Assembly (NCBI RefSeq): GCF_963662255.1
Contig: NC_085047.1
Span: 97,285,619-97,349,618, forward strand
Reading direction: 5' to 3'
Length of the DNA: 64,000 nucleotides
From: Cinclus cinclus
Lineage: Eukaryota; Chordata; Aves; Passeriformes; Cinclidae
Numbering within the stretch: position 1 is the stretch's first letter; the number at the start of each line of letters is the position of its first letter. The notes beneath the pieces are model-generated. The model ran no database searches, was not told the origin of the DNA, and saw only the letters and a program-made list of their open reading frames with translations. Positions 12,201-22,200 of the stretch are shown piece after piece. The position numbers were made by a program, and so were the translations under genes.

Positions 12201-14630
12201 TGAACTTATGATTATGATACCATTGGGTTTTGATGGAGCTTTATGGAACATAATATATGAATATCTAAAATTATTTTGCTCAGTAGTTGTCCTGTATCTT
12301 CAATAAATACTTTTAAATAAAAGTTTTAAGATATGTGTGTAAAATGAAGTACATGGCAACATAAGAGTCATGTTATAAAGAAGCCTTCTGCAGAAAACCT
12401 TGAATCTAATAATCCCCATCTGATCCAGTTTAAATGAAATAGTGGGATAAACAAAAGCATGTCTGTAAGTAAGGATTTTGATTTTGAAAAGCCAAACTTT
12501 AAGTAATTGTGAGAACTGATTAGAGACAATGACTGGATTGAGAGTTTAAGGACTTTAATATAGAAAAGCCATGCACATTAACTCAAAAGAGCAAACTGTA
12601 CCTGGAATTTTCAGGCTAAGCAAAGAAGAAAAGTTTGGACACACCATTCCAGGACTCATAGAGTTAAATTACGTTCAGACTTGTAATGAATATTAAAAGA
12701 GGAATGTTAAAAAAAAAAAAAGAGAAAAGAAAAAAAAAAGAATTTTTTTTTAATTTGGTATAGAAAGAGTAAGGATAAAGGCTTTCAAAATATATTTAAT
12801 ACATTAAACAATAAATTTAACCAGACCTATAAGAAGAAAATACAAAGTAAACATCATGAGAGAAAGCAGAGGTAGTAATGAAATATAAGATTTTTTTAGT
12901 GCAGATCTAGACTAACATGCCTGTTGTGCTTCAATTTTCAGTACCACTAATGAATCAGAACACCAGCCACTGGGTCCCAGCCTTCCTGCAGGCCAGCCAT
13001 GTGGCCATGAGTTAGTTACATGCTTCTAGGGCCTCCTCTTGCCACATAATCTGTCATGCATCAAACACAGCATTGCTAAGAATCCCTGTGCAGAAAACTC
13101 TTTAAAAAATGAAAGAGTAATTTGCAAATCTGTGAAATTTCTGTATCAAAGGAAGAATCTGCAGAAATGAAAGAAAAATGTGAATTTCCACTGTTTTATT
13201 TCCTGTAATTTTTACATTTGTTGATATCTGTCTTTGAATCAGTATTGATTTTACCGGTTTAGACATATCATAGTGTTTATCAACAAGACAGGGATTTTAA
13301 GCAAAGCATAGATATTTTAGAATTCCATCTTGCCATACTTTAGAAAAAGCTTTCAAAGTAAATTAGTTGGAGTTTCAACCAGAGAAGTTAAAACAGGCTT
13401 GTTCAAGAACACCTACTATTCTATGCATTTATTCTTAAATTATTATTTTGATGGAGGATAATTTCCTTGTGAAAACAGTTTTTTTCTGAACAGAACAAGT
13501 TTCCTCCTCTGTGGAGGATGGAAGTTTCTTCTTCATGGTGTTTAGCAGGCAAATATAGTTTCCCTTAGCTCATTGAGAATGCATAAAACATTCACATATG
13601 TTGTGTTAGAAGAAAAATTAGGGGCTGAAGTCATTGTGTAGCACATTTAAAGACCACATCACAGAGACACCATCTGCACTCCTCTAGGGGCTTGTTCCAG
13701 CTAGAGCCCAGATTTGTCCTCAGAACTGCCAACATGAGGAAGCTTAATTCAGTTTTCCTTGGTCGTCTGTCTAGTTTTGCTGAAAAGATGAATTAGTATT
13801 TGCATATAGCCAGACACCTTTCTCACAAACGTTATTGGGTAAGATCTTGTAGTCTGAATAAAATATTGCTGCTAATGGATGCATTTTTTCACATATAGCA
13901 ACTAAAAAAATATATCCTGTGCTTTGTAGCCACTTCTTGTCATTGCCAGCATTACCCCAAACAATTTTCTATTATGTAATCTTCTAATTAGAAAGTCCTC
14001 TCTCTCCTTCTCACACACAGCAATTTGTTTTCTTTTTTAAAATTTAATAATCTAGCTAAGGAAATTGGTGTCTATTTGTAGACATAAATCAAGAGCAGCA
14101 ACAGCAACAGACTTGTGATGACGACTGTCTTAGAAACACATGCTTCATTTAAAAATTCAGTTTTATTACCTAAAAAAAAAATATCTGTGGAACAGCTTTA
14201 CAAATTTCAGCTTCTCTTGTGCTGAGTTTTGTGGTGTGACCCTGAGCAATTCTTTTCACTGTCCTGTGCTTCATTTCCACATCTTCACAAAGAAACCTAC
14301 AGTTCTTTCTATGCCACTGAAGCTGTGTGAAGAGAAGTGATGATACACAATGTGAAAAATCTATCCAAGGAAGAGTGATTTCATTTACTTACCTGTTTAA
14401 TACATATGTCTATTTTTCAGCCACTCACTTTGGGTTTTCTTCATGGTCATTGGAAATAAAGAACTACATCCAGGGCACAACTCATCTAATCCTAAAGGCA
14501 ACACTGAAAATAAGTGAGCTGAACAATGTGCCTGTTCCTCTCCACTGATTACATAGGAAATCTCATGTGTAGATGTGCAAATGTCTGTAACTGCAGGTAT
14601 TTGGTCAGATTATTCAGTGAAAGAACTCTG
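9221..14630. other. Unique AT-rich non-coding sequence
   Basis: No gene recognised over about 5.4 kb. It contains the A-rich tract at 12709-12752 and short T-rich tracts. The patch at about 12940-13080 is less AT-rich but has no clear family match. Short open frames near 11870-12136 and 14140-14548 show no recognisable domain. Confidence 0.6.
12709..12752. repeat. A-rich low-complexity tract
   Basis: Poly-A with interspersed G (runs of 12 and 10 A's), followed by a T8 run. No retroposed gene body or tail-associated repeat is visible upstream, so it is called low complexity and not a retrocopy tail. Confidence 0.85.
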
Positions 14631-14818
14631 AGTTTCTTATAATAAGTTTTATTGAATTCAAGAGAGTACTTGCAGGCTAAATCACTGCCTATCACAGATT
14701 GAGAGAAAAAACAGTCTGAAAGAGACCTCAGAAGGTCATCAACTCTATGCTTTTGCCCACAGGCAAAATCAACTGCACCGGCCAACTCTGATAGATTCTT
14801 ACCTAATTTGTCCTAAGA
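14631..14818 (-). repeat. Duplicated block, copy A (ancient CR1 3' end plus flank)
   Basis: This block is about 75-80% similar by eye to 15200-15387. Shared segments include agtttctt at the left edge, 'ctaaatcactgcctatca', 'agacctcagaaggtcat' and 'caggcaaaatcaactg'. The right part is the antisense 3' end of an ancient CR1 (acctca-ggaggtcatct type). The left part lies outside the CR1 3' end and is still shared, so a local duplication fits better than two independent insertions. Weak similarity may go on to about 14910. Confidence 0.7.
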
Positions 14819-15199
14819 TATTTCTATGCAGATAAAGCATGGGCAGTTGCTCAGGCAAGGATATACCATCTTCTGAGTGTAAGTCAAGTGGTCATTACTA
14901 AAGTGTTTGCCTCTATAAAAGTCATATACTGTAGGCATATTTAAATGTGTAGACAATTTAAATGTGTTTTCATATTTTGCTCAGCTTATAACGGTGAGGC
15001 AGACAGCGTGGTTTTCCACACGCACCTTGAAAATTCAAACTGTCACATGTAATCTTGAGAAAATCTATTTAAGATGTTTTTGTTTTATCAGGAGAAAATT
15101 TGTGGGTTACATTTTCAGCCAGGAGCTCTAGTTGTTTTATGCATACCTATTTACTTTCAAAAAAAACCAGACATCTCTGCGAATGTCTTCCTGAAAAGT

Positions 15200-15640
15200 A
15201 GTTTCTTCTATAAATACCCTTACTGAAGTCATGAGTTTACCTGTAGACTAAATCAATGCCTATCATAGAATAAGAGAAAAACAGTCTGAGACCTCAGGAG
15301 GTCATCTACCCTATGCTTTTGCCTACAGGCAAAATCAACTGTACCTGTCAACTCTGATAGATGCTTACTTAAACTGTCCTTAGTGATTTCCAATGACTGA
15401 AACTCTAAAAGCACTTCAGGCAATCTGTTTGAGTGTTGTCAAGATCCATGTCATTAGAAAGTTTTACTTAATATCTATCTTAAATCTTCCAAGCTGTAAT
15501 TCAAACCCATTACTTCAGTTTCCATACTCTCTAGGCAGGGAGAACTGATTGTTTTGGTCTTCATTCCAGAAGTATTTTACATTCTTGCAGATCATAACAA
15601 TGTCATCCTCTTTTATCTAGTTTTGTTTCTTTTTTTCCCT
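15200..15640 (-). mobile_element. Ancient CR1 LINE 3' fragment, minus strand (duplicated block, copy B)
   Basis: The plus strand matches the antisense of an old amniote-type CR1 3' region. It shows acctcaggaggtcatct (about 15291), then 'gaaagttttacttaatatct' (15457) and cccattacttc (about 15508), then agaactgattg (about 15541). These lie in the order expected from the 3' end inward. The copy is truncated near 15640. The first 190 bp, including about 50-60 bp beyond the CR1 3' end, are shared with 14631-14818. Divergence is high, consistent with an old insertion. Confidence 0.7.
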
Positions 15641-15769
15641 GAAGCATTCATAGTAGTACACTTTTTCAGTTTCTCCTTTGTAGGTTTTTGGTTTGTGGGT
15701 TTTTTGAAAGTGCACTTGTTCATGTTTTAAATAGAAGATATAAGGGCATCCTTCCCATGTTAGTGTATA

Positions 15770-16610
15770 TCAGGTGTAGGCCCCAAGGTTTTGGTATCAG
15801 AAAGGGAGCTATAGGGTGTGTGAGGAGACCAGGGGCTGCCCCTTGCTGGACAAAGTTGTTTCCAGCTGGATCTGTGACAGACCAACCAGGGGACAGTGCT
15901 GGACCCAGCAGCCAAGCTGATGGTGCCCTTGGCAAAGCATATTTAATGAGGAGCAAAACACCATACAGCAGTGATGAGTGAGGAGAGGAAAAAAAATGCA
16001 TAAGAAATAATCCTCCAAACACCAAGATCAGAGAGAAAGGAGGGGAAACAGGTACTCCAGGCACTGGAGCACATTCTCTTGTGGCCTGTGTCACCATGCT
16101 GGTCCATATATTCACACTGTAGTGCATGGAGAACCCAGTGTTGGAGCAGGTTTTATGCTGAAGGACTCCAGCCCACGGAGAGGAGCTGTTCTGGAACAAG
16201 GGAAAAGCATGAAGAGGAAGAAGCAGCAGACAGAAACCATTATGTAGTGATCACAATCTCCATCTCCATTCCCCACCTTCCTTGCAAAACCTGATGAGGG
16301 AGGAGATCAAGACATTGGAAATGAGGGGGCAAAGTTGAATCTTGGGGGGAAAAGTGCCTGGGAGGAAGGTGTTTTACTTTTGTATCTCACCATCTAGTTA
16401 AATTTTTAATTATCGAGGAATTAAAATAATTTTTCCAAAATTGAGTTTGTTTTGCTTGTGACACTAATTGGTAAGTGGTCTCCTTGTCTTTATCTCCACC
16501 CTCGAGTGCTTTAAGCTTATTTACTTCCCTGTCCTATTAAGGAATGGGGGAGAGCAGCTGGGTGGGTGTCTGGCAATTAGCCAAAGGCAACTCAACACAT
16601 TCCCACTACA
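15770..16610 (+). mobile_element. Degraded endogenous-retrovirus LTR (ERVL-like, avian), plus strand
   Basis: The sequence follows, with much decay, a long LTR type common in birds. In order it has a gcccttggcaaag segment (about 15927) and a segment of repeated 'ggagcag'-like units with cactggagcac at about 16061. Next come a purine-rich G-run stretch (16320-16365), 'ttgagtttgttttgcttgtg' (16441) and 'gtaagtggtctccttgtc' (16471). It ends with 'tgggtgggtgtctggcaatt' (16559) and ccaaaggcaactcaacaca (about 16580-16598). The U5-like end resembles that of the shorter LTRs elsewhere in this window. The class (ERVL or other) is inference from memory. No gag, pol or env is visible next to it, so it is a solo or truncated LTR. 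Boundaries are uncertain by 30 bp or more. Confidence 0.65.
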
Positions 16611-17728
16611 GGATAGTCTTTTATATTAAGCACTTTCCCTGCTTTTTAAATACATTCTATATATCTAATGTAAAAAATGAAAGTCAAATAATAAGTCCTT
16701 TCCTATCCTATCTTTCTATTGCAACTCCATATTTTAAAAGAAATACAAAATGTAATTCAAACAACTGGATTTTCCTATGCAGAAATTAATAATTTAAACT
16801 GACCATCTAAAGCCCTAAAACTTCAGATCATCAATAATTTCACCTACAAGAAGCAAACAAAAAATGCTACTTACTTTACTTTAGAAAACACAGTCATTAC
16901 TAAAAATAAGTTTAAAAATCCATCCCACTTTTCTGATGGTTATATTTCTGATTAATTATGTCAATTCAGAAGTCTCAATTAACCAAGATGTCATTTCAGC
17001 CATCCATTTAGGAAGAAAGTAAAAATGTTCAAAACAGTGTGAGTTTTATATTTTTGTTTTATTGCTTTAATTATTTTAGAAAGGAATTACAAAATCTTAA
17101 AGTCAGAAAGAATTTTTCTCGTAATGATAATGGTATTATATATTTTTTTCAAAAGCATTCAGCTTTCAGTCACATCTTTCAATGTAACTTCATAGTCTAA
17201 AGTGATGCTTTAAATCTGAAGTTAATTTTAAGCATTTTATCTTAGAAGTATATTGAGATTCTATAAAACACAAGCAATTGGGCTACAAAGAGAGAAACTG
17301 CTTCATCATTCATCCTTCATTATTAGCATGGCTGGGTTTTATGAATTAATATGTGCATTCATGGGCTCCTGGGTTCTCCTTGCTTCTGTGTGATAGTTTT
17401 GAGAAAGGTGACAGATTTATAGTGGGGAAAAAAAAAATTGCAACACAGTTTCTTTTTTTGTAAGTTATTTATGACAAGATAGTTAATATGAAGAGCTAGG
17501 AAGTGCAATTTATACGGGAAGTGCAATTTATATGGGTTTATTGATTAAAGTAAAATTATAGCACAGAGGCAGGAGAGTAAGACATTTTCTTGGGAAACAG
17601 ATGATGAAAAAGATCAGTGACATAATTTCTGTTTCAGTCTCATCATCAATCTATTGAAATACGTTCCAAAAACTCACAGGAGTCCCAGGCTTCTCCGTTT
17701 TGTTTCTGGTGGTGTTACTGTCAGCACT
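16611..17728. other. Unique AT-rich non-coding sequence
   Basis: No gene or recognised repeat family. The sequence is strongly AT-rich. It contains an 18-bp tandem duplication at 17500-17535, listed separately. Confidence 0.6.
17500..17535. repeat. 18-bp tandem duplication
   Basis: Two adjacent copies of gaagtgcaatttatayGG (17500-17517 and 17518-17535) differ at one base, cgg against tgg. The difference is the expected CpG-to-TpG transition, so the duplication is recent compared with surrounding decay. Confidence 0.9.
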
Positions 17729-17939
17729 TCATAGAACCATGGAATGGTTTGTTTGGAAGGGGCTTTTAAAAGTTATCTAGACCAAGCCCCACCATGGGCA
17801 GGGGCATCATTCACTGCACCAGTTTGCTCAAACCCCACTGACTATGGCCTTTCTTACCACCAGCTTTTTTCCTGATGTCCAACCTAAACCTATCCTGTTT
17901 CAGTCTGACTGTTGCCCCATATCCTGTCTCCATAACTCT

Positions 17940-18222
17940 TCACTGACCTTGGTGCCTGTAGGGCTGTTTCTCTCACATGTTCCCACTCCTGTCTCCTGGC
18001 TGCTGTTGCACAGCAGGCTCAGTCAGCTTCTTAGATGTGTTATCCAGGACATGCTTCCACTGCCATGGTGGACTCGCTCTTGGGCAGCAGCAGGTCCATC
18101 TTGCAACTAGGTGACTTTGGGTCTTTCCAACATGGGCAAAGCTAAGGGCATCTTCACTCCAGCTTCCCCATGCTACCAAACCTTGCCACACAAAACCAAT
18201 ACACAACTAACGTCCAATTTTC
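17940..18222. mobile_element. Unassigned sequence inside CR1 (possible unnamed retroelement fragment)
   Basis: This stretch breaks the CR1 copy. It includes 'gctgttgcacagcaggctca' (18001), ttgggcagcagcaggtcc (about 18077) and 'catgggcaaagctaagggca' (18131). It does not match CR1. It feels like a sequence I have met repeatedly in songbird genomic DNA, which would make it an interspersed repeat, possibly LTR-derived. I cannot name the family, and I see no target-site duplication or terminal repeat. It replaces CR1 sequence and is not a clean insertion. Confidence 0.35.
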
Positions 18223-18224
18223 CA

Positions 18225-18454
18225 TCCAACACTATCCCCAAGTCCTCTGCAGGGGTGCTCTTAATCCTATCATCACCCAGTCTATGCTGGCAATTACCCT
18301 GACCCAGGTGCAGGACCTTGCACTTGGCCTTGTTGAATTTCATGAGGTTCATGCAGACCCACCTCTCAAGCCTGTCAAGGTCCCTCTGGATGATATCCCC
18401 TCCCTCCAGCATACCAACTACACAAATCAGCTTGGGGTCAACCACCACTTGAGG
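18225..18454 (-). pseudogene. CR1 ORF2 C-terminal fragment
   Basis: The minus-strand translation contains IQRDLDRLERW, NLMKFNKAKCKVLHLGQG and EDLGIVLDGKLDVS, the conserved block after the RT catalytic box in CR1 ORF2. One frame runs through most of it. The segment is cut off at both ends (unrelated sequence on the 3' side, truncation on the 5' side), so it cannot encode a working enzyme. Confidence 0.8.
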
Positions 18455-18465
18455 AAAAAAAATGT

Positions 18466-19243
18466 TACAGAATGACAGGATCACAAAATGGATCGGTTTG
18501 GAAGGGACCACTGTGGGTCATGTGGTCCAACATCCCTGCTCCAGCAGGGTCATCCCAGAGCACAGAACAGAATTCCATCCATCTGGAATATCTTGAATAT
18601 CTCCTGTAAAGGAGACTCCACATCCTCTCTGGGCAACCTGTTCAGTGCTTGGTCACCCACACAGTAAATATCATATTCAGGTGGAACTTCCTGTGCATCA
18701 GTTTCTGCTTCTTGTCCTATTGCTTGGCACTACTGAACAGAGCCTGTCTTCATTCTCTTGACACCGTCCCTGCAGATCCTTATGTACAGTGACAAGGCTC
18801 TCTCTCAGCTGTCTCTTCTTGAGGCTGAACAGGCCCAGCTACCTCAGCCTTTCCTCTGAAGAGGCTCCTGTCCCTGAGTCATCCTTCTTGCCCTCCACTG
18901 GACCAGCCCCAGGAGCTCTGCATCCCTCCTGTCCTGAGGAGCCCAGAAATGGACACAGCACTCCAGATCTGGCCTCACCAGGGCTGAGCAGAGGGACAGG
19001 ATCACCTCCCTGCTGAAAATGCTCTCCCTAAAGCCCCCCAGGATCCCACTGGTGTTCTTGGCCCCCAGGACACACTGCTGGCTCATGGACAGCTTGTTGT
19101 CCACCAGCACCCCCAGGTCCTTCTCCACAGAGCTGCTTTCCAGGTCAGCCCCACCCTGTACTGGTGCAGGAGGTTGTTCCTCCCCAGGTGCAGGGAAAAA
19201 CATTGTATTTTCCTTTGCTGAATTTCCATCTGTTCTTCACCTT
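18466..19243 (-). mobile_element. CR1 LINE 3' end, minus strand, 5'-truncated
   Basis: The plus strand begins with the antisense 3' tail (acagaatgacaggatcac at 18467). It continues with ggtttggaagggacc (about 18495), ggagactccacatcctctctgggcaacctg-type sequence (18611-18642) and 'caggtggaacttcctgtgca' (18679). Then come 'gaggctgaacaggcccagct' (18821) and 'gctggctcatggacagcttg' (19078), and it ends near 'tttgctgaatttccatctgt' (19214). About 780 bp of clear CR1 remain in order without large gaps. It is better preserved than the neighbouring copy and directly follows it, head to tail on the minus strand. Confidence 0.95.
18844..19203 (-). pseudogene. CR1 ORF2 C-terminal fragment
   Basis: A minus-strand open frame of about 119 codons contains ESSSVEKDLGVLVDNKLSMS, then SREVILSLCSALVRPDLE and FWAPQDRRDAELL. 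These are hallmarks of the last part of avian CR1 ORF2. The frame is open only because the copy is moderately young. The RT active site lies upstream in the family and is absent here through 5' truncation. The apparent Met start is not a real start. Confidence 0.88.
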
Positions 19244-22200
19244 GGCTGAACTTGCTATAGCCTGGGTTTCTTTCCATTAGACTGAAGGTGCAGTCTGAGA
19301 AGCTCTGTACACTGAAGTGGAGGTTTAGGCTTGAAATGAGTGCATATAAGGTTTTGCTGTTGGTTTCAAGGCCTTTTTTTGTTTGCTGCATCACTGTTTA
19401 ACTTCTTCCTGACAGAAGAGTATCGAAGAGCAAGATACTAAAGTGCATTGAATGTTAAATTATATAACATTATATAAATTAAATAGTAGTGAAATTCTTA
19501 ATGAAAGCTTTATGGCCAGATTTTTGTTTTTATCACAGAATAAAAAGGTTTGCTTTTTGGAATTGTTCCAATCAAAAATATTCTCTAAGAAAATTCATTC
19601 TGCAACAAATTATGCTTTCATTCTATATTACTTTAGAAAGCTGTTTTTTACCTCAAGCATATATGTCATGATTCTCTGCTATGTTTTGATCTAATAGCCC
19701 TTTCACAGGCTCCACTGGGACTCCACTAACTTCACTATTTCAAGTCCATAAAGAAGATTTAAACCAGATCCTATAAATTTGAGTGTTGTACAAATATAAT
19801 GGTTGTCCGATGCCTACTATTCCAATTCTCTTCGTACATTGTAACTCAGTAATATGATCTCAGACAAGGGCAATGTTTTTATGCGAGTAGAATCTGAGCC
19901 TGGGAGTTAGTAACCTCATGCTCTGTTCCCAGATATGTTTCAGATTTACTGTGCAGCCATAATTAGATGTGATGTTCTGTCTGTGCTTTGTATTGCTGTT
20001 TGCACAAGGACAATAATGCTTCTTTATCCTGGACAGCCCTTCTGAGAAATATGTGTAAAAACTATTAATCTGTTGATTACTTTCCTTACTTATTACCTAG
20101 GTGTCAAGGGTAGCGTCATCACAGCAGCCATCTATTACATTAAGACTCCATGACATTTTATGTGTCTTCTGTAGTATTTAGGAGTGCTCATGGATTTTGT
20201 TTTGGAAGGACTCAGTATCCTCCATTGGAAACAATATTATATGTTACAGCTATCATAGCTGCAACAGAAGATAGAAGCTCATGTTGGAATTACAGGTTTT
20301 GCTCTGTATGCTGCAGGTTTTCTGCCTAAATATTCATATCCATCAGCTCTTTCTGCAAGTGAGATTTCCTATCAAACTGGAAAGATTTTGATGTGGTGTT
20401 CCTTTGTTCTCTTGTTATAGCCAACATGTAGCTTTCCAGCTTTATATAGTTCAACATAAAGTAACGATGTAAGAATTGCCTAACCCAGTTCTGCTTTTGT
20501 TCTGTAGATTTTGTTGCAGGTAGGTACAGTGATAATTATTGTCTTCATGTTTCTTTCAGTGTACTTCACCACATGCTATTTCCAGCTATTTCATGCTGTA
20601 TTTTACATTCCTTTCCAGCCAGGTTAATAGGTCTACTCATAATAATCTTTTAAATCTACACATAATATCTATATTTGGAACTTATTCCTTTTGCCAATCT
20701 TTCCTCAAACATATATTGTGCAAAGAGGCTGCATATCACAGCTAAACCACTCAAGCACTTTCTGGCCTACCTTTGCCTACATTTATGATGTTTTTCACTC
20801 CCTTCCTCTAGCATTAGTATCTCTACTGTTCTTCTTGTTATGTATATAATTATCTGTTCTGTTATTGAAATGCACAGAAGTCAGTATTTGCAGTGACATT
20901 TAAGATTTTTGCAAAGCATTCCTATTCTGCAAATATGGAATAACCACATTGTTTCTGGCACAATGCTTTGGAGTCAAGCTAGTCTTCTGGATGGTGATCA
21001 CTGGCATTTTATTTTACAGTTCAAACCACTGCAATTCTTACACTAGCACACCAGAGACCAAAAGTAACTTATAAATATGGACTGGTGCTACCCAGTATGT
21101 TTTTTTCTTCATTACTTTTGATTATTGAGGGCTATGATATACACTTAATAGTTTAATTAAATTAAATGGTTAACATTTTTGGGTACCTTTTGTCCTTTGT
21201 TCCAATAAGAAAAAAATATTTAGATTTTCTGACTTATTAAACGGATTTCATCCTTAATGTACAGAGAAGGAGCACTTCTAATGCACAAAGTGTGCCACAA
21301 ATCCTTCCTCTCTTGCAGTTAGTGAGCTCTGGGAAGATGCCAGATTGGGAGCAGAGTGCCCAGAGACAGACTTTGAGACAGTCTGTATCTACCACATGTG
21401 CAAAAACTGCCCTCAGGCTCTCCTTTGAGGGATGCAGCTGGCCTTGGATACTCACAGAGTCTGCAGGAGGGCCTGTAAGGCGTCTTATACGGTGACTCTG
21501 CCTGGACTTTTGGGACTACAGTGGATAGGTACAACAAAGGCAGAAACTACATAAGGGAGATGGATTACTGAGGTAATGTCCCCTACAAAGATTTTATTCT
21601 TTTGCCTCTAACCCTCAAAAGTTAAATGCCTCTAACTACGACATTTAGCCTTCAACTAATAATTCAGACAGTGCCAGAAGACCATGAACACCAAAGGATG
21701 TGGTAACTTTTTAAAAAGATGTTTTAATAAGTAAGAAATTAGGTAAAGCACAATTGTCATGTCTTTCATAGGACAAATGGAGTGATAGACAATTCAGACT
21801 ATTAGAAAAGAACTGCTGTTGCTACATTGCTGTACATGGTTCTTTATGGTTCAAATGGAGGAACATGGCAAGCAGCAGGAGCTGGAAGTTCTGCATTTAA
21901 TGGATCAGAGACATTCTGGACAAGGAAACAACTTCTATTAGTGGAGTGAATACATTTTATTTGAGCAAAAGTTTGGTCATCCCACTCCAGTTGTTCTGAG
22001 TGATGAAAATATAACATACTCCTATGTGCTGATCAAGGGTTATCCAAAGGTCAGGGTGAATTCTTAAAAGAAATGATGAATCTGTTTGGTATCAAATTAT
22101 CTGTACAAAGGGCTTGGCACTGTATCTCATACAGTTACTATGAAAATATGGCCTCAAAACTAAATGAAATAATGTTCAGCTTTGTGTCTGAATCTATCAG

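Larger units (their letters stand above)
17729..18454 (-). mobile_element. CR1 LINE, minus strand, interrupted composite copy
   Basis: The plus strand starts with the antisense CR1 3' end, 'tcatagaaccatggaatggt' (17729), and continues through 'caacctaaacctatcctgtt' (17880). CR1 similarity stops near 17938. It resumes at about 18225 with atccccaagtcctctgcagg and continues through 'ggtgcaggaccttgcacttg' (18308) to cagcttgggg near 18437. Between the two parts several hundred bp of normal CR1 are missing and about 280 bp of unrelated sequence sits instead. The 5' side ends at an A-run next to a second CR1. The resumed part translates on the minus strand to the CR1 ORF2 C-terminal region. Confidence 0.85.

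Noticed and set aside
15720..16199. 159-codon minus-strand open frame
   Set aside because: It is antisense to the degraded LTR, with no similarity to any protein I know and no promoter or splice context.
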